A stretch of 64,000 bases of DNA, taken from the NCBI GenBank assembly GCA_944989445.1, contig CALYLW010000422.1, forward strand, positions 372,001 through 436,000, written 5' to 3'. A program made the translations under genes and the position numbers. Source of the DNA: Ampullaceana balthica (Eukaryota; Mollusca; Gastropoda; Lymnaeidae). This document shows, piece after piece, positions 47,539 through 60,067 of this stretch. The notes beneath the pieces were generated by a model. It saw nothing but the letters and a program-made list of their open reading frames with translations. It made no database searches and was not told the origin of the DNA. Every line of letters begins with the position of its first letter. The first letter of the stretch is position 1.

Positions 47539-48789
47539 TGGAAACAGGAATTTAAACGAAGTGGTGGGGAGGGGCGGCGGGGAACATGAAAATAAAATTG
47601 ACTCTTCCGGAGTGACGTTAGTACCTCAAGATAACAAAAACACGTCAGCCCATTTTTTGTTTTGTTTTGTAAACTATTTAATTTTGTTTGACATTTTATA
47701 TATATTGTGAAACCAAAGGCCAGGCAATTATTCTCTTCGGTCAATGCCCTTGATTAATAACGCAGCTAAAATTAACAGTACTAATTAATAAACTCATTAA
47801 ATTGGATCTTTTTACTGTATCAGGATAAATGTCAATGCTCTTTGCTACCTATATAACTTTTACAGTATTAAGTCCAAATCAGGAGAGTCTAATACTATCT
47901 AATTCTTTAAAAGGTTAAATAACTCTTTTTTAAGGTTCCGTAACTCTGAAAATTTTTTAAATTTTGAAACTATTCATTATGTTGGAGGTGGCTATAATTA
48001 TAAAAGGTTTAAATAAGCTGAACGGTTCAACAAATCAGATTTTTTTCAAAACATTTAAAAGTTCCAATAGTTTGTAAAACATCCATGCGATTTGACAAGT
48101 TGAATAGCTCTGTAAAGTTTAAAAGCCCTAAAAAGATGTCATGCTGTCAAATCGAAGTTCTTAGCTTCGTTCCACCCACAACAATAGTATGATAATTTAT
48201 GCTGCGGACGCTTTCGTTGAGATGACTCTGGACTCAGCAGAAGACCTGTGACATAATCTATTTTTAGAATCTTTCGATGCCCCACTCCCGGCCTACAGTT
48301 AATAGCTCCGGTAAATGATGAAGTTAGTGACCGCACTTTCACAAAGATTAACCTGCCAGTTAGGGCCAATAACTCTTCTTGATTTGTCCTCATGGCCCAT
48401 GGGTTCTCAGCTTGTTACAACAGGAATCCATTTTAAGATTGTTGTGGAAGAAAAAATAAACGGACTAAATATTTATAAGTTATATAAAAACTTAAATCTT
48501 AAATTAATCTAAAAGAAGTGATTTAAATAATTTCTTATATTTTAATTTTTAAAACTAATAATTCATAATCATCTTTTGGTGTCAACGCCTTTGTTATATC
48601 ATTTGTAATCCAGAGAAAGAAGGTCCAATGGCATCCGATATTTTGCTATGTTCTAGATTAACATGGTTCTGTCTGTCCCATTAACTAAAAAGACAAAAAC
48701 ATTATCCAACTGTAAAGGTGTATATTGAAAAACTTGGTTGGGACTGCGATCAGGTGAAAAATACATTAGTGCCTCCGTTGTGACCAGAA
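47539..48789. other. no recognisable gene
   Basis: An 84-codon - frame at 48139-48393 has no motif or splice context. Otherwise AT-rich DNA. Confidence 0.45.
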
Positions 48790-48804
48790 AAAGACACAAC
48801 AGAA

Positions 48805-48915
48805 AATATTTTTTCTCCCGCCTTTATCAGGCTAACACATACACATCGAGAACACACGATATTTTCCCTCCCGCCTTTATCAGGCTAACACATACACATC
48901 GAGAACACACGAATA
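48805..48915. repeat. two-copy direct repeat, about 60 bp
   Basis: CCCGCCTTTATCAGGCTAAC...CATCGAGAACACACGA occurs twice in tandem. Confidence 0.85.
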
Positions 48916-49074
48916 CTTTTTTCGGCCAGGTTGAAATCATTGAACCATCGTGCTTATATTTATTTTGTTTGCGTAAAGTTATCTTTATTGGCAGTTACGT
49001 GTTTCACAACAATAAATAAATTCCGTGTTACAAAATCAAAAACAACCTTCCTTTTGTTTGCATAAGGAAAATAA

Positions 49075-49165
49075 TCTGATCTTATCTTTGATCTTAACTC
49101 TGATCTTATTTTTGATCTTATCTTTCACCTTAGCTTTTACCTTATCTTTGATCTTATCTAATTTC
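49075..49165. repeat. degenerate (TTATCTTTGATC)n
   Basis: A cryptic 12-bp-like repetition of TCTTATCTTTGA and variants. Confidence 0.7.
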
Positions 49166-49913
49166 CTAAGAAGAAAAAACACTCAACCTTTTTCCTAATT
49201 TAGATTTTCTGTTTAGTTCACATTCCACCAAAAGAGCGTGAGAACACCTGAGATGGGGTACCCAGGAGTACATTGACCATGTTGCAGTGGCCAACTTATC
49301 TCCGACTGAGGTGATGACGGCAACAGTCGACTGCGTCCCTGGGGTGTCGTGCTGGTCAAATCAAACCCACGTGAACGGTCAATCGAGTTGTTTGTGTTAG
49401 GGCATCACATCAAAGCGTAAACTTAACTCTGGAAGAAAAAAAAGGGGAAACAATCGCGCCAAACTGACTGTCAGCCTATACCAGACCAGGGCTGCCGCTC
49501 TCAGGGCAGTATTGAAAAGTGGGGAGGGGGGCTGTTTTAATGACAACAGCATTTAGGAAAAAGTCATTCAAATATTTCAAAAACAAATAATACAGAAGTT
49601 ACTAAGCTGTGTTGTGAAACTGACTCTTGTAACAGGGTTCGGTACAAAACAACACTGGAATCCTTCTACTTCGATATATGAAGGTAAAAAGAGGTGTGTT
49701 CACACAGGGCGGGGCTTTCCAAAAACTGTTACCTCTTGGCAAGTTTCTCCCCTCTATAACCGATGACCTTCCATTTGCTATGTCGTACCCTAGTTGCCTG
49801 TAGATAGTCATGGACTTGATTGATTAATGTATTACCCCCTACGGCCCTACGGGTGCAACTGTTAGATCTAGAATTGATATTTAAATCTTTATTTCTTTCA
49901 ATCTCTGCCTGGC

Positions 49914-50222
49914 CACATTCCACCCACACAATATGTCCCACCCCTGGCCACAATCCACCCACACAATATGTCCCACCCCTGGCCACATTCCATCCACACA
50001 ATATGTCCCACACCTGGCCACATTCCACCCACACAATATGTCCCACCCCTGGCCACATTCCACCGACACAATATGTCCCACCCCTGGCCACATTCCACCC
50101 ACACAATTTTTCCCACCCCTGGCCACATTCCACCCACACAATATGTCCCACCCCTGGCCACATTCCACCCACACAATATGTCCCACCCCTGGCCACATTC
50201 CAACCACACAATATGTCCCACC
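49914..50222. repeat. 35-bp minisatellite, 9 copies
   Basis: Units begin GGCCACATTCCACCCACACA and end TCCCACCCCT. 35 bp rotates the reading frame, yet no stops occur in several phases on both strands, giving spurious long frames. GC-rich compared with its flanks. Confidence 0.95.
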
Positions 50223-50659
50223 CCGACAACCAATCCACACCCCACCATATTGACGCAGCCCTATCCCCCCCCCCGACTACTTCTGGTTGCTATCAGCGTT
50301 GATTAGAAGAACACTCCATTGGTCCCCGAGTGAAAACTTTGCAGATTGCATTACTCCAAAGATGAAGAGCTGACAACTTTAAGAGCGACCTTAGATAAAG
50401 GTCATAGGAAAAGAAACATTGAAACAAAAGATTTAATGATCAGGCCTTGATTTAAAACTGTTGTTCTTAAGTTATGTTCGTAAAGACGTTTGCACATAGC
50501 GAAATGTTTTCTTTTATTTTTCTTTTAGCGCGTGTGCACACAGATAATGCACCATTCTGAAACAGGGGAAGAAGTGGTACGGATATAGCTTTGAAATATG
50601 AAAGAAGGGATTGCCTGAAAAAGCAGAAAATCAAAAAAACATCGACATTCAACACTCTA

Positions 50660-50730
50660 CAATAGTGCCAATACTAAACTCAAACCACGGATAAGTGTAG
50701 GACGCTCAATAAACTTCGGTATAGAAGGGC
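50660..50730 (+). mobile_element. LINE 3' tail scrap
   Basis: AAACCACGGATAAGTGTAGG ACGC...TATAGAAGG matches the terminal part of the 35550 LINE family in the other orientation. Confidence 0.55.
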
Positions 50731-50744
50731 CATCTATATTATAA

Positions 50745-51000
50745 CTGTAAATGGTTTGCTTATTAATATATCTTGTAGGCGTTCTCTCAATACATAACCT
50801 TGCATACAATGATCCTCTCAAGAATTGGTTTCAATAGAATAACTTTAATACAAATACTATGTACAGAAATATCAAATTGAGGTTACACTTCGTGGAGACA
50901 TCAACACTGTACTCTCGCCATCTTGACTCACACTCATTTTCCCGCTTTTTCTCTCATCTAACATCTCCGTCACTAATCATGTGATTCACACGTGGCAATA
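50745..51000. repeat. dispersed block, second copy of 12788-13040
   Basis: Collinear with the block inside the Helitron-like element. See that entry. Here it is not flanked by the minisatellite, which shows it can occur alone. Confidence 0.6.
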
Positions 51001-51046
51001 ACATTGTTTAAATTTATCAGTCCCTCCAATGTACAGGATAGGTACA

Positions 51047-51434
51047 GGGGGTCGTCCATAAATGACGTCACGCGCCTAAAAAGGGAGGGGGAGGGGTGTC
51101 GGCATTTGTGAAGATGTGTGACGAAAAAGGATGTGGGGTGTTAAGAAATGTGACGTCACATCAAAACACCTACTTTAAATAAAAGTTCCACTTAAATATT
51201 TGATTGCTTTCAATCTTTTTATTGACTTTTTCAATGGCTACCCACGTGTTACGATATTAGAGTGCAGTCTTACACAAAATACATAGTTAACTGAAAAAAA
51301 TGTAATTCTCAACATGCTAATTTTCAATTAGAAAATACGTCTTTTATAGGGGGGGGGGTCAAAGCTTTGTGACGTAATATTGGAGGGGGGTCTAAGTTTT
51401 TATGTCGGTGTGACATCAGTTATGGACGGCCCCC
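51047..51434. mobile_element. MITE with GGGGGTCGTCCATAAATGAC ends, 388 bp
   Basis: The left end GGGGGTCGTCCATAAATGAC and right end ATGGACGGCCCCC form the inverted repeat. Internal GTGTGACG and poly-G motifs match the 9839-11547 element, of which this is a short internally deleted relative. Confidence 0.8.
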
Positions 51435-51639
51435 AGGCTGTATATATAGTTTACAAAGTCAGTGATCCTGTTTTTCATACTCCCAAGAAAAAAAAATCAA
51501 TTTAACTAAATAATTTTATGGGGCAAACAAACAAACAAACTAAATGAAAAAAACAAAAACAAACACAAAACAAAAACACATTTCACGGAGACGTGTGTGG
51601 TAACGGGAGGGACTTTCATTGAAACTGTGGACCGATTAG

Positions 51640-52180
51640 TACTTTATATTAACCTCACCGCCGTCTCTCTCTGTCGTTCGTCGTCGGGCGGGCGGAAAAA
51701 CAAAAGTCAAAAATTACCCATTTCCCGTGATGCCATCGAGCTGAAATTTAGCACATAGACTTGAATCACCTAACAATGCATCGTATCTAAATTTCAGATG
51801 GATCGAACGTACCGTAATTAAATTAATGCATGTTTAGTTTATCTCTATACGACATATGTAATTGAATTTCACAGTTTGTTATGGGCTTTTTACACGTGAC
51901 AGTTCAGTTCGCGCGGTGACGCCACATCGTCGATGTACCGGCGTGCTTTTGTTTACATTTTACGTGTCACGCTGAGCTTGGTCCAGTGATCGGTGACCAG
52001 ACCTTTCCCCTCTCCCACGGGTTATAAAGCAAAAGGGATTTAAGACAGATTCAGTCTGTAAATGTTTGTCGCTGTTGAACATAATCAATACTGTTAGTTA
52101 TGTCGCATATATAAGGGATTTATAGTAAAAAACTTTGTTTTTACGGGTTTGCTTTATTAAATCCCTTATATTAACTTCGA
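51640..52180. repeat. about 500-bp dispersed unit, single inverted copy
   Basis: Runs from TATATTAACCTCACCG through GCTGAAATTTAGCACATAGA, AATGCATCGTATC and AACGTACCGTAATTAA to TATATAAGGGATTTATAGTA. It is the reverse complement of the units reiterated at 61710-63165. A partial second start (TATATTAACTTCGAAATC) follows at 52166. Confidence 0.75.
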
Positions 52181-53029
52181 AATCTTGTCTCTCTTTCTCT
52201 CTGTCTGTCGTCATCTCTGTCTTCGGTGGGCGGAAAAACAAAAGTAAAAAATGACCCTCTTTCCGTGATGGCATGGAGCTGAAATTCATTAACTTTATTG
52301 AATGCATCAAATTCTTGACATCGCAATTCGAGAGGAGCACAAAACAACTTTTCTTCTTTGCTCAGTTTTTAAGGCATTAATTTTAAATATCACAGAAAGG
52401 ATACTTGATACAGTCAAGTCATGTGGATTCAGATTAGGCCTATTGTCACTCGTGTCAATATAAATGAAAGTAGGGTGGATTTAGGTGTCTTCGTATAGTA
52501 CGTAGGTAAGAAATCTACATAGTTGTCAAATTTAAAAAAATTCATTTTCTGGATGGAACCGGTTCAATAATGGGCATATGTTCCAAGCGTACACGTACAC
52601 TTGACGTATTTTAATATATCTAGTGGATTGTAGTGGATGTTATATGTCCTAAATGAGTCTGCATTACCCCCAAGAATTCCCTTTTGACCCCAGATGAGGT
52701 TATTTACCCCTGTTCGCCGACCTCTTTCTTACGGGATGCCCGTCAGTCAATTGAGGGATTTTAAAAAAAATACATTTTAAAAATATTATTTTTAAATAAT
52801 TTTTTTTCTAAGCAAAGACGTTAACCGTGATGATTAATAGTCAATGTTTAATTTGTATGCATTAAAATAAAATGTAATGTAAGGATGTTAACACAGTTCG
52901 TTTTCTGAAGGCCGGTTAAACGTTTTAAAAATGCGGGTTACAATATTACAATGTAGACCTTCAATAAATAAATAATAAATGCTTAAATAACAATAAAAGT
53001 GATTTGAAACATACTTATTTTCATATAGA
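52181..53029. other. partial start of the dispersed unit, then no feature
   Basis: 52181-52340 repeats the beginning of the unit (CGGAAAAACAAAAG, CCGTGATGGCATGGAGCTGA). From about 52400 to 53029 nothing is recognised beyond AT-rich runs. Confidence 0.45.
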
Positions 53030-53195
53030 AAATAAGGGTTTTTTTATTATTATTTTTTTTTGGGGGGGGGGTGAAAGCTTTGTGACGTATTTTTAGAGGG
53101 GGGGGGGTCTAAATTTTTGTGACGACGCGTGACAAGGGGGAGAGGGGGTAAACAAATCGGCCAAAATCGCGTGACGTCATTTATGGACGGCCCCC
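53030..53195. mobile_element. right terminus of the GGGGGCCGTCC TIR family
   Basis: Poly-G runs with GTGACG motifs end in GCGTGACGTCATTTATGGAC and GGCCCCC. No left end was found, so it is truncated or an isolated terminus. Confidence 0.65.
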
Positions 53196-53227
53196 TTATT
53201 ATTTGTAAACTTGATAATGGTGCAGTC

Positions 53228-53434
53228 TTATGTTGATGCTACTCTTGCTATTGGAACGGTTTGGTGTTGATGCTACTCTTGCTATTGGAACGGTTTGGTG
53301 TTGATGCCACTCTTGCTATTGGTACGGTTTGGTGTTGATGCTACTCTTGCTATTGGTATGGTTTGGTGTTGATGCTACTCTTGCTATTAGTACGGTTTGG
53401 TGTTGATGCTACTCTTGCTATTAGTACGGTTTGA
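53228..53434. repeat. 34-bp minisatellite, 6 copies
   Basis: Units begin GTTGATGCTACTCTTGCTAT and end TTTGGT, period 34. Confidence 0.95.
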
Positions 53435-53509
53435 TATATATGCTTCTCTAAATATTTTCCTGAGCTTGCATAAGCTTCTTGTCAATAACATTAAATTACA
53501 ATGAAAAAA

Positions 53510-54250
53510 GTATCTGTAATTATTACTGATGGTGCCAATGCCATTACTGGTACTGGTAAGCACAGAGAACTAGCAACACGTGTCTGTAACAAAGTCAGCG
53601 AAGAGGTTAGCAAAGCTTTTAAACTTCACTGTATCACTCACCAAGTTATGTGTGCCAAACATCTAGATGTGATCTAAAAGCTATAAAGCCATGTTTCATA
53701 GCCAGTTTCTTTTTGACATCCAGGGAGAATACGGGGATGTTGTGAATGACAATGATGTAAGATGGCTCAGTTTGGTCGCGGCACGTCAGCACTCATACAC
53801 ACTTAAAAAAAGAAAAGAGGAAAAACCAATTCCAGAACTTGATACTGCGTGGTTGGCAGATTTTGTATTTTTAGTTGATGTCACAAGACATCTAAACGTT
53901 CTTAACACAAGGGGATTCAATGGCACAATGTAGTGGTAAAACAATTATATTCACATATCAATGCCTTTTGGGAACAAGCTGCGCAAGTTTTCCACAGCCA
54001 ACTGTCTCAAATGCGGCCAAATACCACACATTCCCCCTCACTATAGGAAATCGTGACACGTTTTCCCGAAATACATTTCAATGAGCATATGCTTATAGGA
54101 TGTTGCAGATAATTTCAAAGATGCTTCCAGGGCTTTGCAACTATTGAAAATTAAATCATGTTTTTTTTTCCACCAATCTCTGTGGACCCCGATGATGCTC
54201 CAGTCCATCTCCATCTAGAACTCATTGAGTTGTAAAGTGACGCTGAATGT
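53510..54250 (+). pseudogene. hAT transposase remnant (ZBED5/GTF2IRD2/FAM200-like)
   Basis: Broken + frames give VIITDGANAITGTGK, FKLHCITHQVMCAKHLD, then in another frame DNDVRWLSLVAA and TAWLADFVFLVDVTRHLNVL. TDGA, HC.iHq..l..k, vRWLS and WL.DlaFLvDit.HLN.LN are hallmarks of this hAT transposase group. Stops after HLDVI and frameshifts show it is dead. No inverted-repeat ends were identified. Confidence 0.8.
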
Positions 54251-54329
54251 CGCAGCAGACGACAACAGCTTTCTGTAAATGACTTTTACCATCAGTGGAT
54301 AAAGGCGATTCCAGGGAGATTCGAAAATT

Positions 54330-55240
54330 TGCTAAGAAAATGCTCAGCTTGTTTTGCTCGCCATACTTGTGTGAGCAGACTTCCCAGGAAAAGGAATCCA
54401 GTGGAACCTAATGCAAAAACTTGAAGATTTGGAGTTTGCTGATGACTTGGCCATTCTGTCCCACAGACTCCAAGACATGCAAGACAAAATCACAGCCTTG
54501 AGCGAGACTGGGAAAAGAGTAGGACTCAATATAAACATTCAAAAAACAAAATTTTTGAAAATAAACTTCCTACAAGATTGAGTCATCCAAGTAGAAAACC
54601 GCAACCTGGAGCAAGTAAACAACTTTGTATACCTTGGGAGTGTGGTCAGTGTATCAAGGGGAACAGATGAGGACATCGAACGAAGAATAAATTTGGCGCG
54701 ACAGGCCTTTGCCAATCTGAAACAGGTCTGGAGATCTACACACATCTCTGTCAAAACAAAAGTAAGGATCTTTAACACCAATGTTAAAACGGTCCTAATC
54801 TATGGATCCGAAACATGGCGGACGACAGAGACAACAAAAAAATAGACTCCAGACCTTTGTTAACAGATGCCTCAGAAATATTCTGAAAATAAAATGGTTC
54901 GATAAGGTCGAAAACTCCAAGTTGTGGGAGAGGTGTGGACAAAGAACAGTAGAACAACAAATCATGGAAAGAAAGTGGAGATGGATTGGACACACCCTCA
55001 GGAAAGATAACAGCAGGGCTAGGCAGGCCTTAGATTGGAACCCCCAGGGCAAACGACAACGAGGAAGACCCAAGCGTACATGGAGACGGAGCATGTTGGA
55101 CGAGGCTGGAAGGACTGGGAAGAGCTGGGAAGAATTGAAGCGACTGGCAAGGGACCGTGTAGAGTGGCGAGCTTTGACAGAGGCCCTATGTTCCACAAGG
55201 AACTCAAAGGACAAATGATGATGATGATGAAACATTTTCT
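54330..55240 (+). pseudogene. second LINE type: reverse transcriptase C-terminal half
   Basis: Broken + frames contain LEDLEFADDLAILSHRLQDM (palm FADD box, about 54420-54480), VNNFVYLGSVVS, VLIYGSETW, then, after a stop and shift, LQTFVNRCLRNI, KWRWIGHTLRKD, GKRQRGRPKRTWRR, SWEELKRLARDRVEWR and TRNSKDK-stop. The order matches 'endonuclease-reverse transcriptase' LINEs (RTE/I-like) common in invertebrates. A short (ATG)n tail, TGATGATGATGATGA, lies directly after the stop (55216-55231), a usual LINE 3' end. Confidence 0.85.
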
Positions 55241-56669
55241 GTATCCCTTCTTCATTTTTTAATCATTAAGTTTTATCTCTGTATTAATTATAAATTTAAT
55301 TATTATACATTTAAATTAAATGTATTTGTTTAAAAGAATACCACCATTAATGTTGATTAAAAAATATTTCCGACCAGACAGTGTCCCAGGCTGATGTCAA
55401 CAGCGTTAACATGGACACTGGAGATTTTTTAACTAGCATGGGCTCTCAAAGATTCGATCAGTAATGGGTCAAACCTTTCGATCATGAAAAATTCAAAAAT
55501 TCACTTTTGAATGAATTAATTTCTTCTATAGTGCTAACAATGCCCATGCTAGAATTACATGTTGGTTGCGCTCTGATGTTCAAAAACTCTCAGATAAAAA
55601 TGTCTTCAAATTGTTCTTAAATTAGTCTATTTTTAATGACTCTCTTATCGGCATAATATCATTGAAAAACTCAGTAATAAAAAAAAAGAAAAGAAAACAT
55701 GTTGTATTTCAAGATCACTCCACTCTTTTTAGGGATATAACTGCATTGTTTACATTTTAGTACAATAGTGGAAACTAATTATTTTCAACACCAATATTTT
55801 TCTTTTATTTTCTTCATGAACAGGAAATATTTATTTTTTATTATTCGGAGATAAAAATGACGTCCCTGAACTTTGGTTTATCATGTAGCCCGCATTCGTC
55901 ATTTTGTAAGTCATCCGGTCCACTGTGGAAAAAGTTTGGGGATCCCTGCTCAAGATGATCACGACGGCCTTCTGGTTATTAAATTTTTTTCTTTTGCCCA
56001 TAGAAATTTTGCATCTTCCAAGAATTTTCTGCACATGGGACCAACCGCACCCAAAGCCCCACCACGCTACGCCCCTGCAGGGGGGGACCGCGGTCTAAAG
56101 GAGCACGCAACTGATAACCTGTCTTTTTAGTGTGGTGGGGGTGGGGTGGGGTGTTAATGGGGACTCGGTGGGGTCCCTTGCTGACTCGTGGTTCAGTTGT
56201 CAGAATGTTAATATCCGCCATGTAGCCTCGATCTCATTCACCTCTAAAGAAAACAATAACACTAACGTCTTCGTGTCGTCACATTGGATTTAAAGATCTC
56301 AGTCATGTGACCACGTGTTGTTCCTTGTGTATTGGCATCTGCAGAATATCAAGGGAATATTTCACTGCAACAAGTATTTTCAAGGTAAGTTTAATGAGAT
56401 GTGTTTAACGTGTTTGAATAAAATAAATTATAAAAAAACAACAACATTAAAAAAACAACAACAACAACACGAAAGAACTGAGTGCATTAAAGTAAGGAAT
56501 TAGAGTTGAGTGCGCTGTTGTGTATTTAACAATCTAAGACTAGTGTCAAGGGAAGACGCAAGGCTATGACGATGGTGCTGTTTGATGTGTTGCTAACATG
56601 TTTATGAGACCTGTGTATAGCAATTATAGACCCCAAATATAGAACACTATGAAAGTCAACCAGTTTTAT
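55241..56669. other. scattered repeat scraps, no gene
   Basis: GTTTGGGGATCCCTGCTCAA near 55928 resembles a hAT-MITE end (compare GTTTGGGAACCACTG at 59020). CCCACCACGCTACGCCCCTG near 56057 is a scrap of a common dispersed repeat. No supportable coding exon found. Confidence 0.4.
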
Positions 56670-57245
56670 AAAAGATGTTGTCACTCGGTGTTATAAACAT
56701 GTTGTCACTCGGTGTTATAAACATGTTGTCACTCGGTGTTATAAACATGGTGTCAGTCGGTGTTATAAACATGGTGTCAGCCGGTGTTATAAACATGGTG
56801 TCAGTCGGTGTTATAAACATCGTGTCACTCTGTGTTATAAACATGGTGTCAGTCGGTGTTATAAACATGTCACTGTGTTATAAACATGGTGTCAGTCGGT
56901 GTTATAAACATGTCACTCTGTGTTATAAACATGGTGTCAGTCGGTGTTATAAACATGGTGTCACTCTGTGTTATAAACATGGTGTCAGTCGGTGTTATAA
57001 ACATGTTGTCACTCTGTGTTATAAACATGCTGTCAGTCGGTGTTATAAACATGGTGTCAGTCGGTGTTATGAACATGTTGTCACCTAGTGCTATAAACAT
57101 ATTGTCACTCGGTGTTATACACATGGTGTCACTCGGTGCTATAAACATGGTGTCAGTTGGTGTTATAAACATGGTGTCAGCCGGTGTTATAAACATGGTG
57201 GCAGTCGGTGTTATAAACATGGTGTCAGTCGGTGTTATAAACATG
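56670..57245. repeat. 24-bp minisatellite, about 24 copies
   Basis: The unit is TGTTATAAACATGGTGTCAG plus TCGG, with some shortened 18-bp copies. Open frames on both strands (INMVSVGV on +, MFITPTDT on -) follow from the multiple-of-3 period. Confidence 0.95.
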
Positions 57246-57554
57246 GTCAACACATGGTGTACCCCTACTCTCGCGATAGATATCTCTTATTAAATTACAC
57301 ACCATGCTTTACAACAACGTTCTCAATTAAACCCTGCTATGGTGATACCCATCGTTAGTGACACCCGCCCCTTGTTACAGCCTGCCCTGACCATTGTCCA
57401 TTCTGTCTGGTAGTGTGTCCTGATAGAGACCTGCTTTGTGGACACCAAAATTCAGCTGGCGAGAATCCAGCGTAGAATTACGGGGATCGAACCAACGCAT
57501 CGTGCTACACCACCACACCCTGCTACCTCACTGCTCCCTATTGCACACCATGCT

Positions 57555-58012
57555 ACACAGCTGGCCTCCATCACAGCTGACCTCCATCACAGCTGGCCTA
57601 TATCACAGCTGGCCTATATCACAGCTGGCCTATATCACAGCTGGCCTATATCACAGCTGGCCTATATCACAGCTGGCCTATATCACAGCTGGCCACATCA
57701 CAGCTGGCCTCCATCACAGCTGGCCTCCATCACAGCTGGCCTCCATCACAGCTGGCCTCCATCACAGCTGGCCTCCATCACAGCTGGCCTCCATCACAGC
57801 TGGCCTCCATCACAGCTGGCCTCCATCACAGCTGGCCTCCATCACAGCTGGCCTCCATCACAGCTGGCCTCCATCACAGCTGGCCTCCATCACAGCTGGC
57901 CTCCATCACAGCTGGCCTCCATCACAGCTGGCCTCCATCACAGCTGGCCTCCATCACAGCTGGCCTCCATCACAGCTGGCCTCCATCACAGCTGGCCTCC
58001 ATCACAGCTGGC
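57555..58012. repeat. 16-bp minisatellite, about 28 copies
   Basis: The unit is CTCCATCACAGCTGGC, with an early block of TATATCACAGCTGGCC. A 16-bp period moves through all three frames, and none contains a stop. The 48-bp super-period gives the same 16-residue peptide in every frame. Confidence 0.95.
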
Positions 58013-58316
58013 TAGACGTGTAACCTAGTTAAAGGATGCCTTGAAAATAAGACTTACTTATTATGGTAATGTAGGTTCACCCTCAAGTCACGTGATCACA
58101 TTATAAAACTGAATAGTCTTGTACTAAGTTAACCTTTAAGAGTCATAGACTCGGTGCTTTTGACGCCACTCCATATTTAGGACATTTACTAAAAATATTT
58201 TTAAAAGTGAATATGCTAAGTATGACCCGCTCTTTATACACACTTAATTATAGCATGCACTATTCACTATTACAATAAATAGTCAATCTTTTATTGGGTA
58301 CCAAATGAAGCGTGGG

Positions 58317-58505
58317 TCCTCGTGAAAAATGCGTTGACGTTTCTACCCACTCCTTATTTGGTCTCAAGCGTTTCAGCTACTTTTGAAAGAAAAAATCGTC
58401 AATCTCCAGGGTTGGGTCCTCATGAAAAATGCGTTGACGTTTCTACCCACTCCTTATTTGGTCTCGAGCGTTTCAGCTACTTTTAAAAAGAAACAATCGT
58501 CAATC
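58317..58505. repeat. two-copy direct repeat, about 91 bp
   Basis: TCCTCRTGAAAAATGCGTTG ACG...CGTCAATCTCCAG is repeated once in tandem. Confidence 0.85.
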
Positions 58506-58650
58506 TCCAGAGGCGTAGATAAACCTTTAGTTTCGTGACACTTCCACGCGACAAAACATAAATACACACCTAAAAACATTGACAAAGATAATCTAATACA
58601 ACGCTCAGACAGACATAGGGATAAAAACACTTTTCTTATTTCGTATACAA

Positions 58651-59035
58651 CAGCGGTACCCAACCTGTGGGTCGCGACCAATGTTCCCTCTAAGGTTCGT
58701 TGGTCCGTGTGCAAAGCTGCTCAGCATCCATTTTTTGTGCATATTTTAAAACAAAATTTGCTGCACGGTATTTCAAAACTGCTGAACGGCGTCGGTCAGA
58801 TATCTGCGCGGCCGCGCAGCCACGCAGCTTAAAGGGAACATTGGTCGCAACACAGGAGGGGTCGCGACGGGTTTTCTGGGGGTCACCAACTTTCGACAAA
58901 AAAATATTCGCTATAATGCAAATTTGGAATATTTTGTAAAACTATTGAAAATGATTTATTTAAATTTCACGGGGGTCGCGGGTCACATGGCTTTTATAAA
59001 AAGGGGGTGCCACCCCAAAAGTTTGGGAACCACTG
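58651..59035. mobile_element. hAT-like MITE with 8-bp target duplication GTATACAA
   Basis: Ends are CAGCGGTACCCAACC...GTTTGGGAACCACTG, flanked by GTATACAA at 58643-58650 and 59036-59043. The interior has GGGTCGCG motifs typical of this widespread MITE type. It is itself interrupted at 58679-58843. Confidence 0.9.
58679..58843. mobile_element. second hAT-like MITE nested inside the first, 165 bp
   Basis: Ends are CAATGTTCCCTCTAAG...CTTAAAGGGAACATTG, flanked by GTCGCGAC (58671-58678) and GTCGCAAC (58844-58851), an 8-bp duplication with one mismatch. A truncated relative is at 8660-8754. Confidence 0.85.
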
Positions 59036-59953
59036 GTATACAAGAACAAACACATACGAATTCTCGTTCTTCACGTCGGGAATTCGGACGTGGAATGGGT
59101 TGCCTGATGAAACCAGGAAAACCAACACACTATCAACATTTAAAACACTCATAAAAATGCAAGACTAGACACGAACCATGGATAAACTTATGACGCAATA
59201 ATCTTCTGTTTAGAAGGAGCGTCTGTAATAGATAAGATAAGATTGACCGCGGTTGGTCAGACGGGGCGCAATCCTCTTAAGAATCTTCATGGCCTAGTAG
59301 TTTGAATCCGATTCGGTGTCTTCATGTATATATGTTTACAGAAGATTGCACCAAGGTTGCTTTGCCACGGACGAAACGTTTGTTTGATCCGACCCTGACG
59401 ATTTAAAATTCGTTACATTCCTGATGGGCTCTCCCCCCACCCCCGCCCGGCCTTTTTTTCCTCACACGCACATCCACTTCTGTTTTAGCGCCCCGCCCTG
59501 TCCCTGGTCTCGTATTTCTCCACAACAAACTGTTAGTTCAATCGGATCTACTTGAGCGTGACGCGAGGTCAAATACTCTCACATGAAATATGCACGGAGT
59601 TGCCGAAGGAAGACAGCAATGGACGTAGTCGTCAGATCAATATAAAAAAAAATCTTTAAAAAAATAAATAACTTGCAGGCTTGCAAAACATCATGTTCAG
59701 AAAGTTTAAAACAAATTGCATTGCTGAGAGTAATAATATTGTTCAATAATTGCAGGTTCACGAAATAAAGAAAAGTTTTAATACAATGGTCACATACATG
59801 GCTTCTATTCATTATGATGAATAACTGTTCAGCGAAATCAGCTATGACGTGGTTCACAATCTCGTCATGTCTGCTCGGATGACGTCATCTTGTTTCCTTC
59901 ATGAGATGCTTCCGGACAGTTGACCCCAAACTTTAGGGTATCATACTACGGGG

Positions 59954-60067
59954 GATATCGATGCTATTGTCTGGGGTAAAGTATTTCAGAGTGAACACCG
60001 ACTAGATGAGGATATCGATGCTATTGTCTGGGGTAAAGTATTTCAGAGTGAACACCGACTAGATGAG
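59954..60067. repeat. 57-bp direct repeat, 2 copies
   Basis: GATATCGATGCTATTGTCTG...CACCGACTAGATGAG twice in perfect tandem. Confidence 0.95.

Larger units (their letters stand above)
58570..59240 (+). mobile_element. LINE 3' fragment (+) carrying nested MITEs
   Basis: 58570-58650 and 59036-59235 together match 35850 down to 35560 of the LINE family (ATAAAAACACTTTTCTTATT; GGAATTCGGACGTGGAATGG; GAAGGAGCGTCTGTAATAGA, then TAAGATAAGA). The break at 58651-59035 is the hAT-like MITE. Confidence 0.85.

Noticed and set aside
48139..48393. 84-codon - frame as a small gene
   Set aside because: No motif, no homology recognised and no splice or polyadenylation context.
49729..50306. Several 100-170-codon frames in all phases
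   Set aside because: They come from a stop-free 35-bp GC-rich array.
56675..57293. INMVSVGV / MFITPTDT repeat frames as membrane or surface proteins
   Set aside because: 24-bp minisatellite. Hydrophobicity is a by-product, and no start or exon context is seen.
57436..58028. Two overlapping 195-codon frames (HSWPPSQLASITAGL)
   Set aside because: A 16-bp array without stops in any phase. The same peptide arises in every frame.
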